Shown: one piece after another, positions 57,478-64,000 of the stretch
Layout of the letters: every line of letters starts with the position of its first letter
How positions within the stretch are numbered: the first letter of the stretch is position 1
Source of the DNA: Fodinibius sediminis
GTDB lineage: Bacteria; Bacteroidota; Rhodothermia; Balneolales; Balneolaceae
Length of the DNA stretch: 64,000 bases
Direction: 5' to 3'
Assembly: GCF_900182555.1 (NCBI RefSeq)
Contig: NZ_FXTH01000009.1
Coordinates: 1 to 64,000, forward strand
The notes under the pieces: model-generated
The model's input: the letters and a program-made list of their open reading frames with translations, nothing else
What the model was told of the DNA's origin: nothing
The model's database searches: none
Program-made: the position numbers and the translations under genes

Positions 57478-59739
57478 TCATGGTTGATCTCCGAGCCGTT
57501 TTTCGATCATTTGCTGCAATTGACGGAATTGACGGTTGTTCGGCTGTAGTTCCGTCAGCTTCCGGGCATGGGGCAGGGCTTTGTGATATTGCTCCTGTTG
57601 CACATACAGGGTGCTTATACCGTAGCGATACTCCGGATTATCCGGTGCCAGGTCTATGGCCTGAAGATAGGCTTCTTCGGCCTGATTCGGTTTCCCGAGT
57701 TGCTGGAGGCTAATAGCCCAGTTGTACCGTACCCTGGTATTTTGTGGCATCAGTGCTGCGGCCTTTTTAAAATGGGGCAGGGTGGCCTCCAGTTTTCGCT
57801 CTTCAGCCAGCAGGAGCGCAAGAGAATAGTGGGCTGGCCCATAATCGGGTTCCTGGCTGATAACTTTTTTCAGCAACTGCTCCGCTTCAGCATTATTACC
57901 CTGCCGATTGTACAGGTATGCCAGGTTAATCCGTGCCGGGTTAAAATAGGGATCCTTTTCCAGGGCCTTTTGATATGCATCAATTGCTTTTGTGACCTGC
58001 CCCCGCTTTTCAAAAAATTGTCCCCTGTTCATTTGTCCCTGTGGGAAATAACGACTAACGTCAAGGTATCGTTTGTACTCCTCGAGCGCCTGCTTAAACG
58101 GCTGTTTTAAATTAAAGGCAATATCGGCTGTGGAAAATTCGGCTAATCCACCTACAGCACCTATTCGAACAGCCCTCACAGAATCATCAAGGGCATCCTG
58201 CAAGACCGGGTTTTTCAGTGACTCGGGAAAATTTGCCAGGGCCCGGGAGGTACTGTTTCTGACCAAGGGACTTGGATCATTTATTGTTTTTTCGAGCAGG
58301 TCGCGGCTATTGGAGGAGGGGAACTGTCCGGCATACCAGACGGCTGTTGCCCGAACGATATCAGGCTGGAGGGTGTCAACGACAAGCTGTGCAAGCTCCG
58401 GCAATATATCAGCGCCTTCCCGGTCCGCTTTTGTAAAAATTTCCGAAAAGTGTTCGGGGCGTTGCGGTCCGTACCACTTCTCAACAGCGTCAGCAGCCCA
58501 TTGGGCCGACTCTTGATCATGGCAATTATTACAGGCATTGGGCGTATCAAACCCAACACTCAAATCGGGCCTGGGAACGCGAAAGCTGTGGTCCCGGCGA
58601 AAATCCACCTCCATATAATAGCGCCCGGGCATATGGCAGTTTATACATTGGGATGCCTCTGTATTGACCTGGTGCTTATGGTGCTCTACTGTGTTGTAGC
58701 GTGGCTCATGGCACTGCATACAGAGACTGTTATCCGTCACGTTGGCCTTCAGTTTGAGTGAATGTGGATCATGGCAATCGTTGCATTTTACTTTCTCCTC
58801 GAACATTTTGCTCTGTAAAAAAGAGCCATAAACATAGACCTCCTCCTTGATCTGTCCGTCAGGGAAATAAGAGTCGGGATGGGGAAGTGTGGGGCTGTAA
58901 TGGTCAAGAAAGTCGCCCGAATGACGATAGTCGTCTGTTAAATCCTCCCGGAGGGCATGGCATTGCGCACATTGGTTGATTTGTTGCGTCTGGGGAGTGT
59001 TGCGGGTCAGCTCCAGGTCCCTGCGAATGCGCTCAATCGTTGCGTCTTCAACAGCTTCTGATTCAACAAAATCTACGTGTTGCTTTCCGGGCCCGTGACA
59101 GGCTTCGCAGCTGACATTGATACTTGACCAGGTGGTATGGAATGAGTCTGCTTCGGCGATATAGTTCTGCTGCAGATTTGTTGAATGACAGTCGGCACAC
59201 ATGGTATTCCAGTTCATGGCACCTCCTGTCCAGTGCAGCCAGTCTCCGTGCTGGATATCTTCTTCGGGGTTCATGGCGAACCATTGCTCCTTTTGGGTAT
59301 CCCAGGCAATGTTCAGGGCCTGCAGTTTTCCTTTGCCGAAATCAATCAGGTATTGCTGCAGTGGTTCCCAGCCAAACGTGTGGGTAACCTGATATTGAAT
59401 ACGTTCCCCGCCCGGACCCGGAGCCTCCACCATAAACAGTGAGTCTTTTTTAAAAAAGCGATAGGCGGTGCCATGGTGTTCGAATGTGGTATCGTCGAAC
59501 CGGGCACGGACAGATTCATCCGTGGCTTTCTTCATGGCATAATCGTGGTGCGATCCCTTCCAGTCAGCCACCTGTTCACTGTGGCAGGAGGCACAGCGCT
59601 TGTCACCAACAAATTGACTGTTCTCCATTTTTTTTCCCGCGGTCGTTCCGGGAGTTTTTTCAGAGCTGGTGCAACTGAAGACAATGCCGGTACTCAGTGA
59701 GATTCCGGTGATCAATAATAAAAGCAGTGACCTATTCAT
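57478..59739 (-). CDS. Octahaem c-type cytochrome lipoprotein with HEAT and TPR repeats
   Basis: A 753-residue exported lipoprotein (signal ending IVFSC, Cys23). Eight CxxCH haem motifs are present: CASCH, CADCH, CEACH, CAQCH, CNDCH, CMQCH, CINCH and CNNCH (about residues 49-410). A HEAT-like segment follows (about 440-550, VRNSTSRALANFPESLKNPVLQDALDDSVRAVRIGAVGGLAEF), then TPRs (about 560-745, AIDAYQKALEKDPYFNPARINLAYLYNRQGNNAEAEQLLKKVI). The N-terminal part resembles cytochrome c-554/c-prime-type modules. It could be a periplasmic electron carrier or a reductase. An ankyrin lipoprotein gene lies 68 bases upstream. Confidence 0.9.
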   Translation of the reverse strand: MNRSLLLLLITGISLSTGIVFSCTSSEKTPGTTAGKKMENSQFVGDKRCASCHSEQVADWKGSHHDYAMKKATDESVRARFDDTTFEHHGTAYRFFKKDSLFMVEAPGPGGERIQYQVTHTFGWEPLQQYLIDFGKGKLQALNIAWDTQKEQWFAMNPEEDIQHGDWLHWTGGAMNWNTMCADCHSTNLQQNYIAEADSFHTTWSSINVSCEACHGPGKQHVDFVESEAVEDATIERIRRDLELTRNTPQTQQINQCAQCHALREDLTDDYRHSGDFLDHYSPTLPHPDSYFPDGQIKEEVYVYGSFLQSKMFEEKVKCNDCHDPHSLKLKANVTDNSLCMQCHEPRYNTVEHHKHQVNTEASQCINCHMPGRYYMEVDFRRDHSFRVPRPDLSVGFDTPNACNNCHDQESAQWAADAVEKWYGPQRPEHFSEIFTKADREGADILPELAQLVVDTLQPDIVRATAVWYAGQFPSSNSRDLLEKTINDPSPLVRNSTSRALANFPESLKNPVLQDALDDSVRAVRIGAVGGLAEFSTADIAFNLKQPFKQALEEYKRYLDVSRYFPQGQMNRGQFFEKRGQVTKAIDAYQKALEKDPYFNPARINLAYLYNRQGNNAEAEQLLKKVISQEPDYGPAHYSLALLLAEERKLEATLPHFKKAAALMPQNTRVRYNWAISLQQLGKPNQAEEAYLQAIDLAPDNPEYRYGISTLYVQQEQYHKALPHARKLTELQPNNRQFRQLQQMIEKRLGDQP

Positions 59740-59807
59740 TATAACAGCAGGCAGGTATTGGTATACGTAACATTAGAGTAATTGCTTCATTGTATCCAAC
59801 GTCGGTT

Positions 59808-60440
59808 CTATTTGATTTCTTCAAGAACCTGAACCACTTCGGAATGGTCGTTGTTGCGGGCAAAGTCAATCGCTGATTCGTCATCCTTGTCTGTAAGAGA
59901 TGGATCAGCCCCATGGTCCAGCAGTGTTGTCACAACTTCTTTGTTGCCCTCGGCAGCGGCAAACATCAAAGCCGACCAGCCGTCCACATTGTCTACCGCA
60001 TTGGGATCGGCATCGGATTCCAACAAAAGTGCCACTGTTTCAGGAAAGGGCCCGCTTGAGGCAAAAATAAGCGGGGTCCTTCCATCTGTATTTCGGGCGC
60101 TGACGTCCGCACCCTCTTCGAGAAGCAGCTGGACAATTTCGGTATGGCCGTTAAAGGAAGCCAGCATGAGCGGCGTACGGCCGCTGTTATCCGAGGCGTT
60201 AACATCCATACCCTGGCCGATCATCTCCCTGACTTTTCCTGTGCGCCCTCTCAGAGAGGCATTCCTGAGATCCTGCGCGGTGTACACCAGACCGGCGCTG
60301 TCGTCCCCGGCGGACGGCTCCTGTTTGGAAGTGTCGGGCTGTGATTCACTATTACAGGCTGCCAGGGAAAAAGCGCCTATTATTACAAGAGCTGTCAGAG
60401 CCGGACGAAAAAAAATTTTAAGGCTTGAAATTCTCAACAT
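59808..60440 (-). CDS. Ankyrin-repeat lipoprotein
   Basis: A 210-residue lipoprotein (signal ending LAAC, Cys29) with five ankyrin repeats from about residue 54: DLRNASLRGRTGKVREMIGQGMDVNASDNSGRTPLMLASFNGHTEIVQLLLEEGADVSARN, and so on, each with the TPLMLA/ALMFAA core. Ankyrin repeats bind proteins. It precedes the octahaem cytochrome gene by 68 bases on the same strand, so it may serve that cytochrome, for example as a periplasmic partner. No enzymatic motif. Confidence 0.9.
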   Translation of the reverse strand: MLRISSLKIFFRPALTALVIIGAFSLAACNSESQPDTSKQEPSAGDDSAGLVYTAQDLRNASLRGRTGKVREMIGQGMDVNASDNSGRTPLMLASFNGHTEIVQLLLEEGADVSARNTDGRTPLIFASSGPFPETVALLLESDADPNAVDNVDGWSALMFAAAEGNKEVVTTLLDHGADPSLTDKDDESAIDFARNNDHSEVVQVLEEIK

Positions 60441-60604
60441 GCTGTTGGTAAATGACTATTCAGGGTTACTCGAGTTATTGGTAACCCTACTTAAAAAATA
60501 TACCTCGTTTCCACAACTATTTTTTGGACGTTTTTTTATTGTCAATGGTGCTTAAATTTTGATATTCTGTGTTTCGTGAAAATAACAGCTCCAGATCAAT
60601 TGCT

Positions 60605-61315
60605 ATGAAAATTCTCTACGTATTTCCGCATCCGGATGATGAATCTTTTGGTCCGGCCCCGGCTATTGCCGCGCAACTGCGCAAAGGGCACGAAGTTTAT
60701 CTGTTGACCCTGACCAAAGGCGAAGCCACCAGGCAGCGATTTCGTCTTGGAATTGGAAAAAAAGAGATGGGAGAGATCCGGTTTAAAGAAATGCAATGCG
60801 TGCAGAAGGTTCTCGGGTTAAGTGGGATGAAAGTACTTGACCTTCCGGACAGCGGGCTCAAAGAGTTGGATCCGACAGATATTGAAGAAGTTATCCATGA
60901 ACATATAGATGTTATTCGTCCGGATGTATTAGTCACATATGCTGTCCACGGCATCAGTGGTTTCGAAGATCACCTGGTAAGTCATGCTGTGGTCAAGAGC
61001 GTATACTGCGACCGGAAACGGTCGGGGGCATCCCACCCCAGGCGCCTTGCATTCTTTACTCACTTCAGGGAGGAGAACAGCAGCGGGAAGTTTGATTTGA
61101 CCTCATCGGCAAAAGAAGAAATTGACTGCTGGATAGAGGCCAGTGAAGAAGATTACCAGAAATTTCATGATGCTCTTGACTGCTACAAAACCTACCAGCA
61201 AGTCATAGAGGATAGCAATGTTAAAAACGAGGTTGGCAAAAAGGTGCCCTTTGAAATCTTCCAGGAAAATTTTGATCCTCCCCTGGATGATCTTACGGAC
61301 AGAATGAAAGATTAA
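60605..61315 (+). CDS. PIG-L family deacetylase
   Basis: LmbE-type zinc deacetylase of 236 residues from ATG 60605, the start that matches the family opening MKILYVFPHPDDESFGPAPAIA. Zinc ligands are in PHPDDE (residues 9-14) and the HLVSHAVV region near 134 (GFEDHLVSHAVV). Members remove acetyl groups from GlcNAc-linked metabolites; BshB1 at 51582 is the better candidate for bacillithiol, so this one has another or a backup role. Divergent from the ankyrin gene. Confidence 0.88.
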   Translation: MKILYVFPHPDDESFGPAPAIAAQLRKGHEVYLLTLTKGEATRQRFRLGIGKKEMGEIRFKEMQCVQKVLGLSGMKVLDLPDSGLKELDPTDIEEVIHEHIDVIRPDVLVTYAVHGISGFEDHLVSHAVVKSVYCDRKRSGASHPRRLAFFTHFREENSSGKFDLTSSAKEEIDCWIEASEEDYQKFHDALDCYKTYQQVIEDSNVKNEVGKKVPFEIFQENFDPPLDDLTDRMKD

Positions 61316-61383
61316 GCTGACCTCTTCCGGCTTTGGCCATATTACATTATACTTTAATTCAATAGATAAAAAACTGTGGTGAT

Positions 61384-62436
61384 ATGAACAGACCCTATCC
61401 ACTCTGGCTAAAGGGTACAACACTTCTGCTGGGGGTGATTCTAATTTTTATCATTCTTATACATGGCAAGTTTATTCTGATGCCCCTGACGTATGCGGCC
61501 CTTATTGCCATGCTACTGGAACCCCTGAGTCAGCGGCTGGAGCGCCTGAAACTGAATCGCATTGCGGCCATTCTCATAAGCATAGTTCTGGTATTTGTTA
61601 TCCTGTTAGGCATTATTTCCCTATTGTCTATGCAGCTTGTACAATTTGCCGACCGGCTGCCCGAGGCAAACCAGAAAATACAGGCCGTGAGCAGCGACAT
61701 TCTTCAGTTTATGGAGGCAACGTTTAATGTGTCGCCAAGCCGGCAACTTGAATACCTGGAGCAGGGACTGTCTGCCATGATTAATAAAAGTGGTCAATAT
61801 ATGAGTACGGCCCTCGGGGCTACCACCAGCGTGTTTACAACACTTGGTCTACTGCCATTTTTTGTTTTCTTCATGATGTATTATAAAGAGATGTATCGCA
61901 CCTTTCTCCACAAGCTTATGCAAAATAATAACAAACTTGTCAATGATGTGATCGATGGCATTCAGGGAGTGACCCAGAACTACATTATTGGCATGCTGAC
62001 AGTGATAACACTGCTCGCCGTCCTAAACGCCATTGGACTATGGATTCTGGGTATGGAGCACGTCCTGTTTTTTGCCGCTTTTGCCGCAATTCTTGCCATC
62101 ATTCCCTACGTCGGTATTATTATCGGCAGTTTACCGGCCATTATTTTTGCCCTGTTGTTCACAGAATCTCTGTGGAACCCCGTGGGGGTAATCGCGGTGT
62201 TTGCTGTCGTTCAGTTTCTGGAAGGTAATTTTATTACGCCCAACATTGTGGGGTCCCGTGTGAGTATCAACCCGATGGTAGCTTTGTTGGCCCTGTTGAT
62301 CGGAGGCGAGCTATGGGGAATTTCGGGAATGATCCTGTTTGTCCCTATTGTAGGGGTCCTGAAACACCTTTTTGATCAGGTCGAGTCGCTGAAACCCCTG
62401 GGCTACCTGTTTGGTGATTCGAGGGAATACTCCTGA
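61384..62436 (+). CDS. AI-2E family transporter (paralogue 3)
   Basis: Inner-membrane permease of 350 residues: two N-terminal helices, a central segment (ADRLPEANQKIQAVSSDILQFMEATF), and the conserved C-terminal AAFAAILAIIPYVGIIIGSLPAIIFALLF and QFLEGNFITPNIVGSRVSINPMVALLALLIGGELWGISGMILFVPIVG. It is closest by eye to the paralogue at 19433 (shared NIxGSxVxINPxV motif), less so to the one at 15515. Starts 68 bases after the PIG-L gene and convergent with the lycopene cyclase gene. Confidence 0.88.
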   Translation: MNRPYPLWLKGTTLLLGVILIFIILIHGKFILMPLTYAALIAMLLEPLSQRLERLKLNRIAAILISIVLVFVILLGIISLLSMQLVQFADRLPEANQKIQAVSSDILQFMEATFNVSPSRQLEYLEQGLSAMINKSGQYMSTALGATTSVFTTLGLLPFFVFFMMYYKEMYRTFLHKLMQNNNKLVNDVIDGIQGVTQNYIIGMLTVITLLAVLNAIGLWILGMEHVLFFAAFAAILAIIPYVGIIIGSLPAIIFALLFTESLWNPVGVIAVFAVVQFLEGNFITPNIVGSRVSINPMVALLALLIGGELWGISGMILFVPIVGVLKHLFDQVESLKPLGYLFGDSREYS

Positions 62437-62466
62437 CATTCATAATGGGCTGTATTTCAGACAAGC

Positions 62467-63663
62467 CTAAATTTCCATCAGCCGTTTGCGACTTCGCCAG
62501 ATGGCTCTCAGGAAAGGAAGGTATGGAACACTTGCCATAATTTTCAGGTCTTCGAATGGGCTGGAGTCTTCGTTGAGAAACCGGAATATCTCATCCATTG
62601 AATTATTCGTGAAGAGATGATGGAACACATTCAGTGCTTCCCGGGGCTGGGTATAGAGAATGTCCAGGAGCCACAGATCATAGGCTTTAAAGCGAAAGGA
62701 TGAAACCGCAGGGGTGCCCGGTGCACCATGCGAAAGAAGTCCCTCCACGATGGCCCGGGCCTGATCCTGAATACGGCTGAAGGTGTAGCCGGTGGATGGC
62801 TTGGTTAGACCACCCTGGGTGCCCAGGTTTAAAACACGGGAAGTATACCATGGAATTACGGGGCGGTCCTGCATGGGAATGACCCCTCGTTCGATTCGTG
62901 AGATTTGATAATCTCCCGGACTCAGGCCAAAGCGGTTGTCAAGATAACGTGTGATCTTATTCTCATAGGCTTTTTTCTCAAGCAGCTGACCGGAGAAGAC
63001 TGTATACTCCAGCAGTCCTGACTTGGAGCTCCAGGGAAGCATATACATAAAGGAGACCCCCTCGGTGAATGTTTTGTCAAAGTCCATCAACACACAAGTG
63101 GAATCGTCAAAAACCGGCTTGTCAACAGTGAGTTCCCAGCCCAGAAAATGTTGTTTCAGAGGGTAATGAATGGCTTCCTCCTTGAAGCCGGGAGGTTCCA
63201 GGCAGCTTTGGAAAATATAATCAGCTTCAAAGCTTTGCTCTTCGGTATCAAGCACCGCCACCTCTTCAGAGGGGCTGCAGCTGAGCTGTTTTATTGATCC
63301 TTGAAAAAGATCGAAGTTCCGGTGGGCACCAACAGCTTCCAAGACCGTACGCTTGAAATCGACACTTCGCAGTCCATAGTAGTGATATTCATCAACAGAT
63401 TGTGCAATACGCTCGGAGGAAAGGCCTATTTCAATGGTTGTCCATTTCTTGTAAATAAGATCTGCATAGGGAGGCGTTCCAGAATACCAAAAACACCAGG
63501 TCTTATCGTTCTCCGGGGTCAGGTCAGCATCAACGATCAGTATGTTCTTTTCAGCTATCGGGGAATGAAGCATGTGCCAGGCCAGTGAGAGTCCCGAGGC
63601 ACCGGCGCCTGCTATAATATAGTCATACCTTTTCTGCACACTGTCGCTGAATTTACTTGCCAA
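62467..63663 (-). CDS. crtY: Lycopene beta-cyclase, CrtY type
   Basis: FAD/NAD-fold enzyme that cyclises the ends of lycopene to beta-ionone rings. The 398 residues start with YDYIIAGAGASGLSLAWHML and VDADLTPENDKTWCFW, include a CrtY-type IPMQDRPVIPWYTSRVLNLGTQGGLTKPSTGYTFSRIQDQA segment and a C-terminal helical region (FHHLFTNNSMDEIFRFLNEDSS), all conserved in bacterial CrtY/CrtL proteins. No membrane helix. Other carotenoid genes are outside the window. It implies that the organism makes cyclic carotenoids. Confidence 0.92.
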   Translation of the reverse strand: MASKFSDSVQKRYDYIIAGAGASGLSLAWHMLHSPIAEKNILIVDADLTPENDKTWCFWYSGTPPYADLIYKKWTTIEIGLSSERIAQSVDEYHYYGLRSVDFKRTVLEAVGAHRNFDLFQGSIKQLSCSPSEEVAVLDTEEQSFEADYIFQSCLEPPGFKEEAIHYPLKQHFLGWELTVDKPVFDDSTCVLMDFDKTFTEGVSFMYMLPWSSKSGLLEYTVFSGQLLEKKAYENKITRYLDNRFGLSPGDYQISRIERGVIPMQDRPVIPWYTSRVLNLGTQGGLTKPSTGYTFSRIQDQARAIVEGLLSHGAPGTPAVSSFRFKAYDLWLLDILYTQPREALNVFHHLFTNNSMDEIFRFLNEDSSPFEDLKIMASVPYLPFLRAIWRSRKRLMEI

Positions 63664-63745
63664 TTGAATGTGATTGTTATGTATTGTTCCAGAAGCGTGT
63701 CAAAGCTGTATAAACATTAAAAATGATGAAAAGGTGCCCCCTGTT

Positions 63746-64000
63746 CTAGAACGAGTGGCCGATGCCAAAGCTGAAATAAAGTTTTTTATTATTAAACCAC
63801 CCTTGCTGTAAATCATGAATGCGGAATGCAAAGTCAAAACGAATGACAATGTATTCCCAGTCAATGCGAAGACCTGCACCTGAACCTACTGCAATCTGGT
63901 TATAAAATTGATCAAATTTAAATTTACCCATCTCCAGCAGCCGGCGTTGATTTGCAACGGTTTCGGCTGAGCTTTGGGAAGTTGATGGAAATTCCGTCCG
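63746..64000 (-). CDS. BamA/TamA-like outer-membrane protein, C-terminal part (runs off window)
   Basis: The frame is open from the window edge to the stop at 63746 and gives 84 residues: RRLLEMGKFKFDQFYNQIAVGSGAGLRIDWEYIVIRFDFAFRIHDLQQGWFNNKKLYFSFGIGHSF. The IAVGSGAGLRIDW...IRFDFAFRI pattern and terminal Phe are the last strands of Omp85-superfamily barrels (surface antigen D15 domain). In this organism group such proteins belong to outer-membrane assembly or export. The rest of the gene lies beyond base 64000, so the exact type cannot be told. Confidence 0.75.
   Translation of the reverse strand, partial: RTEFPSTSQSSAETVANQRRLLEMGKFKFDQFYNQIAVGSGAGLRIDWEYIVIRFDFAFRIHDLQQGWFNNKKLYFSFGIGHSF

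Noticed and set aside
1-64000. CRISPR arrays, tRNA, rRNA and insertion sequences
   Set aside because: No spaced direct repeats, no tRNA-type T-loop with acceptor pairing and no transposase-like frame were found by reading.

Overview
The window looks like chromosomal DNA of a Gram-negative, aerobic, probably halotolerant member of the Balneolota/Rhodothermota-Bacteroidota assemblage. This is an inference from gene content and has not been tested with a marker gene. The supporting content is: a YaiO-type outer-membrane barrel, TonB-dependent and BamA-like barrels, bacillithiol deacetylase BshB1, an Aquifex-type aconitase, a CrtY-type lycopene cyclase, many lipoproteins, acidic proteins, and mostly absent Shine-Dalgarno sequences. 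I saw no phage, integrase, insertion sequence, CRISPR array, rRNA or tRNA.

Layout. (1) 137-5300 is a minus-strand surface-polysaccharide operon: Wzz-like protein, Wzx flippase, hexapeptide acyltransferase, sulfotransferase, glycosyltransferase. A second sulfotransferase (5481) is divergent, which suggests a sulfated polysaccharide. (2) 6448-10135: Dabb protein, aconitase behind a TTAGGTA-AAA-TACCTAA dyad, and a NarL-type response regulator. (3) 10968-17693 is an envelope and general-stress island of small proteins: DUF1328, CHRD lipoprotein, PRC barrel, SAP/HeH-like protein, EcsC, DUF421, AI-2E permease, two CsbD paralogues around a YtxH-HeH fusion. (4) 17744-19407 is a compact metal locus (MerC-like, ZIP, ribbon-helix-helix regulator with a CxxC/CxxC tail) behind a 20-bp perfect palindrome covering its likely promoter. 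(5) 19433-22766 is a minus-strand set of AI-2E permease, D-amino-acid oxidase-like protein and PLP dehydratase/racemase; the last carries a 3' frameshift.

(6) 23190-28163 holds an AsmA-like protein, a thioredoxin-like 2Fe-2S ferredoxin, a small barrel, an amidohydrolase and Ogt. (7) 28170-32840 is a divergent exopolysaccharide-type module: TPR-YaiO barrel on one side, response regulator, HEAT-repeat protein (split by a frameshift in an A7 run) and processive GT2 on the other. (8) 33004-40006: M61 peptidase with PDZ and NTF2-like tail, histidine kinase, Ser/Thr kinase with TolB-like and TPR domains, LEA-type lipoprotein. (9) 40576-43746: a ZnuD-like TonB receptor with a His-rich lipoprotein and a His-rich small protein, probably zinc uptake. 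(10) 43896-47277: remnant of a flavoprotein disulfide reductase, MFS sugar-type permease, 52-residue membrane protein, serine hydrolase.

(11) 47484-52325 is housekeeping: sucD, dnaG, an inositol-monophosphatase family gene, bshB1. (12) 52787-55401: a YqjD/YqjE/YqjK-like membrane cassette and a TolC-like channel. (13) 55784-60440: two ABC ATPases, an octahaem lipoprotein cytochrome with HEAT and TPR repeats, an ankyrin lipoprotein. (14) 60605-64000: PIG-L deacetylase, third AI-2E permease, lycopene cyclase, and the C-terminus of a BamA-like barrel running off the window.

Two genes are broken by apparent one-base indels in homopolymers, and a third has an N-terminus suggesting the same. Each could be an assembly error or real. 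Metal handling recurs: the ZIP/MerC locus, the ZnuD-like receptor and the dyad before aconitase.
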